A stretch of 18,810 bases of DNA from JADKIH01 sp031417555 (lineage in GTDB: Bacteria > Bacteroidota > Bacteroidia > AKYH767-A > 2013-40CM-41-45): positions 1-18,810 of the forward strand of contig JANOVV010000051.1 of NCBI GenBank assembly GCA_031417555.1. Direction: 5' to 3'. Each line of letters begins with the position of its first letter. The stretch's first letter is position 1. This document shows, one piece after another, positions 8,446-14,609 of the stretch. A program made the translations under genes and the position numbers. The notes under the pieces were generated by a model. It did not search any database, was not told where the DNA came from, and worked only from the letters and a program-made list of their open reading frames with translations.

Positions 8446-9312
8446 CTAAAGTTCCACCAACTTCCCATAAGTCTCCGGCCTTCTATCTCTGAAAAACTGC
8501 CACACCGATCTCACTTCTTCAATCATATCCAGATCAAAATCCGCTACCAGTAATTCATCTTTATCTTCAGAAGCCTGAGCGAAAATTTGTCCCCGCGGAT
8601 TTACAAAATAAGAAGAGCCGTAAAACTTTCCGAGATTCCATGGTTTTTCTTCACCGACACGATTGATACAACCCATGAAATATCCATTGGCAGCGGCATG
8701 TGCCGGTTGTTCTAATTTCCACAGGTATTGTGATAAACCTGCAACAGTTGCAGAAGGATTGTAAACGATTTCTGCACCATTCAATCCGAGGATTCGTGCA
8801 CCATCAGGAAAATGGCGATCGTAACAAATATAAACTCCAACTTTTGCATACTTTGTTTGAAAAACAGGATATCCAAGGTTTCCCGGTTTGAAGAAAAATT
8901 TTTCCCAGAAACCTGAGGTGTGAGGAATGTGATTCTTCCTGTACTTACCTAAATATTTTCCATCAGCATCAATAACAGCGGCAGTGTTGTACAAAACTCC
9001 TGCTTGTTCCTTTTCATAAATCGGAACGATGATAACCATGTTGTATTTTTTTGCATACTGCTGCATGAGTTCTGTCGTAGGACCGGGAACGGTTTCAGCA
9101 CTTTCATACCATTTCTTATCCTGACCCGGACAAAAATAAGGTGTATTAAAAATTTCTTGAAGACAAAGAATCTGAACACCTTTTTTACCGGCTTCGTCTA
9201 TGTATGGCAAATGTTTTTTAAGCATTGCATCTTTTATTTCATCGACAGTTCCTTGTCCTTCTGTCATCGGAAGACTCATTTGTATGAGTCCGGATTTGAT
9301 CATTCTACTCAT
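8446..9312 (-). CDS. Beta-ureidopropionase (nitrilase superfamily N-carbamoyl-beta-alanine amidohydrolase)
   Basis: A 288-residue carbon-nitrogen hydrolase that should cleave N-carbamoyl-beta-alanine (or the beta-aminoisobutyrate analogue) to the beta-amino acid, CO2 and ammonia, the last step of reductive pyrimidine breakdown. The nitrilase catalytic triad is visible: Glu53 in LCLQEIF, Lys126 in YRKNHIP and Cys163 in YICYDRHFP. The motif HIPHTSGFWEKFFFKPGN and the C-terminal RSVWQFFRDRRPETY are shared with beta-ureidopropionases and with N-carbamoylputrescine amidases. Sequence alone does not fully separate these two. Position between the dihydropyrimidinase and preTA genes makes the pyrimidine role much more likely. 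A second ATG lies three codons in (MSRM); the start used is the first. Confidence 0.9.
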   Translation of the reverse strand: MSRMIKSGLIQMSLPMTEGQGTVDEIKDAMLKKHLPYIDEAGKKGVQILCLQEIFNTPYFCPGQDKKWYESAETVPGPTTELMQQYAKKYNMVIIVPIYEKEQAGVLYNTAAVIDADGKYLGKYRKNHIPHTSGFWEKFFFKPGNLGYPVFQTKYAKVGVYICYDRHFPDGARILGLNGAEIVYNPSATVAGLSQYLWKLEQPAHAAANGYFMGCINRVGEEKPWNLGKFYGSSYFVNPRGQIFAQASEDKDELLVADFDLDMIEEVRSVWQFFRDRRPETYGKLVEL

Positions 9313-9375
9313 TTTTTTATTTTAATTTATTTTTTAATTTATAATTCAGGAAATAAAAAATCTATTTATATAATT

Positions 9376-9475
9376 CTTTGTGAATCTTTGTGTTGCCTTT
9401 GTGCTCTTTGTGGTTAAAAATACAATGCTCGATTTTACCACAAAGGACACAAAGGCAACACAAAGATTCACAAAG
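9376..9475. repeat. Large CTTTGTG palindromic element (39-bp arms)
   Basis: Arms 9376-9414 and 9437-9475 are complementary at 37 of 39 positions around a 22-nt loop. Each arm has four CTTTGTG heptamers with 2-4-nt spacers. Similar CTTTGTG/CACAAAG palindromes are, from general knowledge, common dispersed elements in intergenic DNA of environmental bacteria. It fills most of the 175-bp gap between the dihydropyrimidinase stop and the beta-ureidopropionase start and would form a strong hairpin in the transcript. It could attenuate, stabilise or process the mRNA. Confidence 0.92.
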
Positions 9476-9487
9476 GAGTTTTTTGCA

Positions 9488-10870
9488 TTAAATGATGCCA
9501 TTAACTTTATTCCGTTTCACAAACTTTCCATAACCCGGCTTCACCAACTTTATATTATTTTCAATTGCGATTTCTCCTCGCATAATAACTGTTTTCGTTT
9601 TTCCTTTTACTTTCCAGCCTTCGTAAGCCGAGTAATCCACATTCATGTGATGCGTTTTAGCCGAAAGAGTATGTTCTTCATTTGGGTCGAAGATAATGAT
9701 ATCTGCATCAGAACCCGGAGCAATACAACCTTTTTGAGGAAACATTCCAAAAATTTTCGCAGCATTGGTAGAACTCACTTCAACAAATTTATTCAATGAT
9801 ATTTTTCCTTTGTTTACTCCTTCAGAAAATAAGAGTTCCATACGGTGTTCAATAGCAGGATGACCGTTTGGTATTTTAGAAAAATCTTCTTTACCCATCA
9901 GCTTTTGCTCCCATTTAAACGGACAATGATCCGTTGCAACAACCTGCACACTTCCCTGATTGATCCCTGCCCAAAGCGAAGCCTGATCTTTTTTCTCACG
10001 AAGAGGAGGACTCATCACCCATTTGGCACCGTCAAAATTCTTTTCATAAAGGGAAGCATCAAGGATGAGATATTGAATACAGGTCTCTGCAAATACTTTT
10101 TGATTTCTTCCCGCTGCTCTACGAATTTGTTTGTGTGAACCTTCGCATGTCATGTGAACAATGTATCCTGTAACTCCCGTATTAAAAGCCATATCAGCAA
10201 ATCGTCCGGTAGCCTCTTCTTCTGTTATTTCAGGTTGCGATAGATAATGATAAAGCGGTTCAAGTTTTCCTTCGGATCGATGTTTGGCAATAAGGTAATC
10301 AATCATGTCGCCGTTTGTGGCATGAACGGTAACCATGCCGCCCATTTTTTTTACTTCATTCATCAGTCCAACCATCTGACGGTCGTCGATCATGAGAGCA
10401 CCTTTGTATGCCATGAAAGTTTTGAAGGAAGTAATTCCTTCAACATCGATCATGTTTTTAATTTCCTTCTTTGTATTTTCATTGAAGTCTGTTACTGCCA
10501 TGTGAAAAGAATAATCACAACAAGCTTTACCGTTGGAACGTCCTTGCCATTCTTTCAATGCATGATCGAGAGATTTTCCCTGCGTCTGCAAAACGAAGTC
10601 GATAAGCATGGTTGTGCCACCGAACAAAGCTGCTGAAGTACCGCTGGTATAATCATCACTTGAAAATGTTCCCATAAAAGGCATATCAAGATGAACATGC
10701 GGATCGATGCCTCCCGGCATCACAAGTTTTCCTGCAGCATCAATAATACGGTCAGCTTTTAAATTAAGACTATTGCCGATAGTAATTATTTTTTCGCCTT
10801 CAATAAAAACATCTGCTTCAAAAGTTTCTGAAGCGGTAACTACTTTTCCGTTTTTAATTAATATTGACAT
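9488..10870 (-). CDS. hydA: Dihydropyrimidinase (D-hydantoinase family)
   Basis: A 460-residue cyclic amidohydrolase that opens the ring of 5,6-dihydrouracil or dihydrothymine to the N-carbamoyl beta-amino acid, the second step of the pathway. Binuclear metal ligands are all visible at the numbering typical of bacterial hydantoinases: His58 and His60 (GGIDPHVHLDMPF), carboxylated Lys150 (SFKTFMAYKG), His183 (VTVHATNGD), His239 (GYIVHMTCEGS) and Asp314 (VATDHCPF). Tyr155 is the expected substrate-stabilising tyrosine. Length is usual for the family. It is first in the minus-strand cluster, so its promoter should lie upstream of 10870, but I find no convincing TAnnTTTG box. A run of six G at 10872-10877 (C on the coding strand) sits immediately before the ATG in place of a ribosome binding site. 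Confidence 0.93.
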   Translation of the reverse strand: MSILIKNGKVVTASETFEADVFIEGEKIITIGNSLNLKADRIIDAAGKLVMPGGIDPHVHLDMPFMGTFSSDDYTSGTSAALFGGTTMLIDFVLQTQGKSLDHALKEWQGRSNGKACCDYSFHMAVTDFNENTKKEIKNMIDVEGITSFKTFMAYKGALMIDDRQMVGLMNEVKKMGGMVTVHATNGDMIDYLIAKHRSEGKLEPLYHYLSQPEITEEEATGRFADMAFNTGVTGYIVHMTCEGSHKQIRRAAGRNQKVFAETCIQYLILDASLYEKNFDGAKWVMSPPLREKKDQASLWAGINQGSVQVVATDHCPFKWEQKLMGKEDFSKIPNGHPAIEHRMELLFSEGVNKGKISLNKFVEVSSTNAAKIFGMFPQKGCIAPGSDADIIIFDPNEEHTLSAKTHHMNVDYSAYEGWKVKGKTKTVIMRGEIAIENNIKLVKPGYGKFVKRNKVNGII

Positions 10871-11214
10871 AGGGGGGTGAATATAGGAAATTTTTAGCTT
10901 TGAATATTGAATACAGTATTATTGGTAGTGTGTGAGTTTAATTAATGAACAAATAGCACACGTTTTAACCGGGATTTTGAAATTGAAATGTTTTTAGCAT
11001 TCCTATATGTTTCAGAATGATTGATCTTTAGTCCTAATCATTGGATTTTTCGAAGGTATTCTTCTGCGAAATCCTGACAATTAAATAAAATCTTTTAATA
11101 ATTTGATTCGCAATTTTCGTTTAACTATAAATTCCGGGTTTAAAATAATATCCTGCGTGTATGAGGTTTGAATTATTTTTTTAAATAATGTCATTCGTGT
11201 ATTTATTCGTGCTG
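10871..11214. other. Gene-free stretch upstream of the dihydropyrimidinase gene
   Basis: AT-rich sequence with stops in all frames and no ORF of note. It must hold the promoter of the pyrimidine cluster on the minus strand, but no clear consensus was found. No transcription-factor site is recognisable. Confidence 0.5.
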
Positions 11215-11267
11215 TCCGCCAGCCGGCGGATAGTCTTGCAAGAGGGGAAAAGAAGGGGTCTCTTGCA
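11215..11267. repeat. Two adjacent hairpins, likely a dispersed palindromic element
   Basis: TCCGCC (11215-11220) and GGCGGA (11225-11230) pair around AGCC. TGCAAGAG (11237-11244) then pairs with CTCTTGCA (11260-11267) around a purine-rich 15-nt loop. GGCGTTAGCC follows at 11270-11279, resembling on the opposite strand the GGGCGTTAGC end of the cassette-flanking repeat at 13014-13082. Its GC content is clearly above its surroundings. Confidence 0.6.
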
Positions 11268-11301
11268 TGGCGTTAGCCTTATTTTTTAGTCCGTGACTCT
11301 A

Positions 11302-11353
11302 TTGTTGTAAAAATGGAGTGTTAACATTTGTTGTAATAATGGAGTGTTAATAT
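11302..11353 (+). repeat. Two tandem 26-bp repeats
   Basis: 11302-11327 and 11328-11353 are directly adjacent and identical at 24 of 26 positions (core AATGGAGTGTTAA). They are followed immediately by a second direct-repeat pair. Multiple short repeats of this sort occur at ends of some insertion sequences such as the IS21 family, but no transposase is nearby, so a relic end is only a guess. Confidence 0.8.
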
Positions 11354-11416
11354 TGATTCTTCGATTTTTGATTTTTGTGCGAGAGTATTGATTCTTCGAT
11401 TTTTGCCCCGGGGCAA
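11351..11416 (+). repeat. 20-bp exact direct repeat ending in a 14-bp perfect palindrome
   Basis: TATTGATTCTTCGATTTTTG occurs at 11351-11370 and again at 11386-11405, 35 bp apart. The second copy runs into the perfect palindrome TTGCCCCGGGGCAA at 11403-11416. The palindrome is strikingly GC-rich for this region and could be an operator or an element boundary. Confidence 0.8.
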
Positions 11417-11508
11417 GATATGCGTTCTTCAGAATTACATTCATCCAACATAAAAGGAGATGATATTTCTAATATTAATGAACTTCTATAATGTACCAAT
11501 TTCGTTTG

Positions 11509-11598
11509 GGGTACTGACGCAGCGCATTTTTACAATTATATAAAATTAGAGAAAAAAAGTGTTACGACAATATCAATGTTATGCGTTCGCCAAACTTT
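11509..11598 (-). repeat. Cassette-flanking repeat, copy 4
   Basis: It starts 12 nt downstream (minus sense) of the stop codon of the barrel protein gene. It shares with copies 1 and 3 the block AGAG/GAAAAAAGTGTT followed by a GCGxCAAT-like stretch and a GCC-AACTTT end. It is the most diverged copy and the last in the array. Confidence 0.6.
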
Positions 11599-11610
11599 GC
11601 ACTCAAAGGA

Positions 11611-12339
11611 TTACAATTTATAATAATATCCGAAGTTCAATCCAAAGTTCCATAAATGTGTTGACTTATGTGATTTCTCATCAATGTTTTTAATTGCGTA
11701 TTGAAATGTTGGTTCTGCTTGAAGGTTCATTCGTTGGTTTAATTTATATTTAAGTCCTGCACTAATTGTCGGCGAGAGATTTATTTTTTCATAAGTATAA
11801 TCAATAGAGGTATGAAAGTCGTCAATACTTTTATCTTCGGGAATAGTATGCAAATTTGTTTTCGAAAAGACATTTAAAGTTGCTCCAATACTTGTCATGA
11901 GCTGAATTCGTTTATCGAAAAAAGTAAAACTGGCTTTCAATGGAAAATCTAAATAACTAAAGTTTAAAATGTTTGTTGCTATAACACCTTCAGGGTCAAT
12001 AGAAGAGGTAGTTAATATTGGTATTGTTTTATAACCTTTATTAGAATATTGAATTCCGAATTCAGCGTAAACTCGTTTGGTAATTTGATAGCAAAAGTTA
12101 ATTCCAAATGTGTAACCAAATTTTGGTTTTTCGATTGAGTCCTCTAAATTCTTCGCAAATTTCCAAACAGAGTCTGATATACTTTTATCATTCTTTGTCA
12201 AGGTCCGATAACAATAATCGGGTGAGATATTTACACCAATTGAAAATCTTCTCTGCTTTGAAGAAAGAGTATCGTTTTTCTCTTGTCCATAAACAGAAAA
12301 AGATGAAAGCAAGAGAGAATAAATTAGTAACCTGTTCAT
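11611..12339 (-). CDS. Outer-membrane beta-barrel protein, PorT-like
   Basis: A 242-residue protein with a cleavable signal peptide (LLIYSLLLSSFSVYG before Q19). The rest shows alternating beta-strand patterns: FSIGVNISPDY, FGYTFGINFCYQI, VYAEFGIQYSNKGYKT, YLDFPLKASFTFF, LSPTISAGLKYKL and a C-terminal LWNFGLNFGYYYKL. This is the layout of the small outer-membrane barrels of the OMP_b-brl_2/PorT type common in Bacteroidetes. No enzymatic motif is visible and the specific function is unknown. The gene starts 55 nt after repeat copy 3 and stops 12 nt before copy 4, so it looks like a self-contained unit of the array. The next gene upstream carries a TonB-C domain, but no functional link is shown. 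Confidence 0.75.
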   Translation of the reverse strand: MNRLLIYSLLLSSFSVYGQEKNDTLSSKQRRFSIGVNISPDYCYRTLTKNDKSISDSVWKFAKNLEDSIEKPKFGYTFGINFCYQITKRVYAEFGIQYSNKGYKTIPILTTSSIDPEGVIATNILNFSYLDFPLKASFTFFDKRIQLMTSIGATLNVFSKTNLHTIPEDKSIDDFHTSIDYTYEKINLSPTISAGLKYKLNQRMNLQAEPTFQYAIKNIDEKSHKSTHLWNFGLNFGYYYKL

Positions 12340-12394
12340 TTCTTATTTAGTAAATTTCTTGCCCACATTATCATATCCACGTTGATGTTCTAAT

Positions 12395-12500
12395 GGTAAC
12401 GCATATCGTTGTAGCATTGACGCTTTACTTTTTATAATAATACAAAATAGGAAAGAAAAAAGTATTGCGGCAATGCTAATGTTTGCGGTTGCCAACTTTC
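12395..12500 (-). repeat. Cassette-flanking repeat, copy 3 (best palindrome)
   Basis: It lies 15 nt past the stop codon of the 12516-12959 gene. Inner arms TAGCATTGACGC (12412-12423) and GCGGCAATGCTA (12467-12478) pair at 11 of 12 positions. Outer arms GGTAACGC (from 12395) and GCGGTTGCC (to 12493) are also largely complementary, with an AT-rich central loop. The design (two nested pairs of short arms, variable loop, AAC/GTT pairing at the base) resembles an integron attC site, although the exact RYYYAAC/GTTRRRY heptamers are not clean. Confidence 0.75.
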
Positions 12501-12515
12501 TGATTAGTATTACTT

Positions 12516-12959
12516 TCATTTTACTTTTGATTCGTTCTTAAGATATTTTCTTTTGAATTTCGGGTTCGGCCAGAAGCCTACTGGGATAGCATAAACTACT
12601 TTGACCTTTTTCTCATTCTGATATCCTGGTTGCCAGCCATTTAGAAATGCAACAACACGCAGAGCTTCATTATCAATATCTTCTCTAATGCTTTTTAAAA
12701 TTCTAATATTTTCTAAGTTGCCTGTTGTGTCAATTGTAAATTCCACACGGACTATTCCTCCAATATTATCTTTATTTGCAGCTGGTGGATATCTGACACT
12801 ATCAGAAAGTATTTTCATTAAACCTTTTTCTCCTCCATTTAGAAATATTGGCATTCGCTCATTAATAACAAAATTTCCTTCTTTATTTTTCGAAGAATCT
12901 ATTTGGCTATATAATTTAGTTGAAATAATTGAAAATAATATAAAAATAAATTGCCTCAT
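12516..12959 (-). CDS. TonB C-terminal domain protein, secreted or periplasmic
   Basis: A 147-residue protein with a signal peptide (FIFILFSIISTKLYS before Q19) and a TonB-C domain at about 42-130. The family pattern is clear: RYPPAANKDNIGGIVRVEF, TIDTTGNLENIRILKSI, IDNEALRVVAFLNGWQPG, then VKVVYAIPVGFW. It lacks the proline-rich spacer and the uncleaved membrane anchor of a true TonB energy transducer, so it more likely works as a stand-alone periplasmic or secreted TonB-C module. Such orphan domains are frequent in Bacteroidetes and mostly uncharacterised. The ATG lies 54 nt beyond repeat copy 2, and the stop codon lies 15 nt before repeat copy 3. Confidence 0.82.
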   Translation of the reverse strand: MRQFIFILFSIISTKLYSQIDSSKNKEGNFVINERMPIFLNGGEKGLMKILSDSVRYPPAANKDNIGGIVRVEFTIDTTGNLENIRILKSIREDIDNEALRVVAFLNGWQPGYQNEKKVKVVYAIPVGFWPNPKFKRKYLKNESKVK

Positions 12960-13013
12960 ATTAAATAATAATTTTTCCTAAATTAATTTCCTCGGTTAGT
13001 TGCTATTGGTCAC

Positions 13014-13082
13014 CGCTAACGCCCTGCCTATTCTCGCAGAACTTTTTACCAAAATGCTAATATTGTGCGCCGTTTTATTTGG
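13014..13082 (-). repeat. Cassette-flanking repeat, copy 2 (short form)
   Basis: Positions 13019-13053 match 13591-13625 of copy 1 at 34 of 35 bases. The copy lacks about 30 bp of the AT-rich centre and continues straight into ATGCTAATATTGTGCGCCG, which aligns with the right arm of copy 3. It lies 8 nt past the stop codon of the 13091-13534 gene. Confidence 0.8.
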
Positions 13083-13090
13083 AGTTACAT

Positions 13091-13534
13091 TCACTTTATC
13101 TTCTTTTGTTCCTTTTCATCCAATACATTAAACTTATTATTCTTCTCAATCTTGATTGAAATATTTTTTTGAAAATCTACCTTTCGACTATTCTGTTGAG
13201 CTGGCATCCAATTCATATTATTCACAATCACTCCAAGTATATTGTCTTGGAGTTTTTTGTCAACAGAACGAAAAAATTTGTAGTCGAATGCCTCCCCTTT
13301 GCAATTTATAGTAAAAGTCAAATAAATCATATCTCCTGGTGGTTTTTCAAATTCTTTTATGTTAATATTATTATTCAATAAGTTCTCGAGTTCTTCATAT
13401 GTGATATTAGATTTTGGGGAAACTTCAGTAACTGTAAAAATCATATCAGTTCGCAAAGTGTCACAACGTTTTTGTCCGAAAAGATTGCAAAACAAACAAA
13501 ATTGAATACAATTTAATAGGGAAATATATCTCAT
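13091..13534 (-). CDS. Divergent TonB-C-like protein, secreted or periplasmic
   Basis: A 147-residue protein, the same length as its downstream neighbour. A hydrophobic N-terminus (ISLLNCIQFCLFCNLFG) fits a signal peptide. Residues 66-130 follow the TonB-C pattern weakly: GDMIYLTFTINCKGEAFDYK, FFRSVDKKLQDNILGVIVNN, MNWMPAQQNSRKV, then ISIKIEK. The C-terminus is lysine-rich. Similarity to the adjacent TonB-C protein is structural rather than close, so recent duplication is unlikely. Function is unknown. The stop codon lies 8 nt before repeat copy 2, and the ATG lies 46 nt beyond repeat copy 1. Confidence 0.65.
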   Translation of the reverse strand: MRYISLLNCIQFCLFCNLFGQKRCDTLRTDMIFTVTEVSPKSNITYEELENLLNNNINIKEFEKPPGDMIYLTFTINCKGEAFDYKFFRSVDKKLQDNILGVIVNNMNWMPAQQNSRKVDFQKNISIKIEKNNKFNVLDEKEQKKIK

Positions 13535-13580
13535 ATATTTATTTTTAAGAATAGGTTGCTTCTAAAGTAGCTTCCGATAA

Positions 13581-13683
13581 ATGACGCATTACGCCCAGCC
13601 TATTCTCGCAGAACTTTTTACCAAAGATAAAAATTATAAGAGAAAAAGTGTTGTTGCAATACGTTTGTCATTTGCCGCTTTCC
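13581..13683 (-). repeat. Cassette-flanking repeat, copy 1
   Basis: It begins 6 nt past the stop codon of the broken gene at 13690-13956. It contains the 35-bp block shared with copy 2 (13591-13625) and the GAGAAAAAGTGTTGTTGCAAT block shared in part with copies 3 and 4, so it is the copy that links all four. Its ends, AAATGAC at 13579-13585 and GTCATTT at 13667-13673, form a perfect 7-bp inverted repeat. Confidence 0.8.
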
Positions 13684-13689
13684 TCATTA

Positions 13690-13956
13690 TTATATTAAGG
13701 AAATTATTTTGTAAACAATTTTTCTGCAGTGATCAATATCACCACATAGCCCCATTCTTTTAGTTTCAAATTCAAACAATTTTTGAATAATATTATCTCA
13801 GTCTGAATAATTTATTTTAAGCTCAAATAATTCTGGTATAAAACCATAATACTCATTTCTTGGCGCTGAATCATTTATTCCAATCGGATTCCAATCATTC
13901 CAAAGGATTTCATTAATTGCTTTATAAATATTTATATGTTCGGGTGACCTTTTCAT
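13690..13956 (-). pseudogene. Small uncharacterised gene interrupted by an in-frame TGA
   Basis: From the ATG at 13956 the frame reads MKRSPEHINIYKAINEIL, then WNDWNPIGINDSAPRNEYYG and FIPELFELKINYSD. A TGA follows at 13800-13798 (codon 53). Without any frameshift it continues DNIIQKLFEFETKRMGLC, GDIDHCRKIVYKIISLI and ends at TAA 13692-13690. The 88-codon whole resembles a widespread small bacterial family with a DWxPIGxND motif and a C-terminal HC-rich helix; I cannot name it or give a function. Both halves look conserved, so the TGA is a recent nonsense change or a sequence error. Other genes here use TGA as stop, so recoding to Trp is unlikely. The stop codon lies 6 nt before repeat copy 1, as for the intact units. 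Confidence 0.7.
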
Positions 13957-14109
13957 TATTTAATTGAAACAAAAAATTAGGTATACTTCCGTATTCTGAT
14001 CTGGCTAAAGTAGTATATAACATATGAATAAAACAGTATCAAAATTATTCAAACGTACTCGCAAAATAAATGTTAGATATTATTTTCTTAATATTCAATA
14101 TTCATTCTT

Positions 14110-14544
14110 TCAAAGTTCGCCAATATCTTCAAACCAAAGCTTCGGGTTTTCAGTAATAAATTTACGCATCATTTCTTTACATTCTTCTGAGTTTAAATTG
14201 ATGACCTCAACGCCCATTGATTCCATAAATTCTTTGGCACCTGAAAAAGTTTCATTTTCTCCGGCATAAACTTTTTTAATTCCAAATTGTACAACAGCTC
14301 CGGCACAAAGATAGCATGGCATCAGTGTACTATATAAAACTGTGTTTTTGTAACTGCCTATTCGTCCGGCATGACGCAAGCAGTCTATTTCAGCATGGGT
14401 AATTGGATCTCCATCCTGAACTCTTTTATTATGACCTCTTCCTATTATTTTTCCGTCTTTAATAAGAACAGAACCTATCGGAATTCCTCCTTCTTTTAAT
14501 CCTGTCCGTGCTTCTTCAATTGCTGCTTTTAAAAATTCATCCAT
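14110..14544 (-). CDS. Cytosine deaminase of the yeast Fcy1 type
   Basis: A 144-residue zinc deaminase of the cytidine/deoxycytidylate deaminase superfamily that should convert cytosine to uracil. Zinc ligands and catalytic Glu are His50 and Glu52 (THAEID) with Cys77 and Cys80 (MPCYLC). Resemblance to yeast Fcy1 is strong: KEGGIPIGSVLI, GRGHNKR, the ending NPKLWFEDIGEL (yeast ends WFEDIGE, with Asp155 contacting the base), and overall length. These favour free cytosine over tRNA adenosine (TadA) or guanine. The frame extends to a TTG at 14565, but the ATG at 14544 gives the family N-terminus and is preferred. Uracil produced here could feed the pyrimidine cluster about 3.7 kb downstream. Confidence 0.85.
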   Translation of the reverse strand: MDEFLKAAIEEARTGLKEGGIPIGSVLIKDGKIIGRGHNKRVQDGDPITHAEIDCLRHAGRIGSYKNTVLYSTLMPCYLCAGAVVQFGIKKVYAGENETFSGAKEFMESMGVEVINLNSEECKEMMRKFITENPKLWFEDIGEL

Positions 14545-14591
14545 AGTTTTAAGTCTTGAGTACAAGGTAATAAGAAGATTCTATATTAATA

Positions 14592-14599
14592 CAAAGCTA
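14592..14599 (-). promoter_or_regulatory. Candidate -7 promoter element of the cytosine deaminase gene
   Basis: On the minus strand TAGCTTTG is an exact match to TAnnTTTG, 47 nt upstream of the ATG, giving a leader of about 40 nt. No clear -33 TTTG is found at the right distance, and the site sits just past the stop codon of the upstream gene. Confidence 0.35.
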
Positions 14600-14609
14600 A
14601 TTCATCGAA

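Noticed and set aside
9004..9799. Plus-strand ORFs across 9004-9417 and 9380-9799
   Set aside because: They run antisense to the beta-ureidopropionase and dihydropyrimidinase genes or across the palindrome, with low-complexity, Phe/Cys/His-rich translations that have no family features.
11302..11405. CRISPR-like array
   Set aside because: Only two copies of each repeat, with either no spacer or a single 15-bp spacer, and no cas genes.
11420..11491. 23-codon plus-strand ORF (MRSSELHSSNIKGDD start)
   Set aside because: Too short, no recognisable family, no ribosome binding site, and it lies in a repeat-rich gene-free stretch.
13581..13763. Plus-strand ORF of 60 codons over repeat copy 1
   Set aside because: It spans the repeat and the antisense of the broken small gene. 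No conserved features support coding.
13690..13956. TGA read as tryptophan or selenocysteine
   Set aside because: The DoxX and xanthine dehydrogenase small-subunit genes in this window end in TGA, and no selenocysteine hairpin or matching Cys context is evident.
14110..14565. tRNA adenosine deaminase (TadA) or guanine deaminase, starting at TTG 14565
   Set aside because: The WFEDIGE ending and GRGHNKR motif match yeast-type cytosine deaminase better. The ATG at 14544 gives the expected N-terminus.
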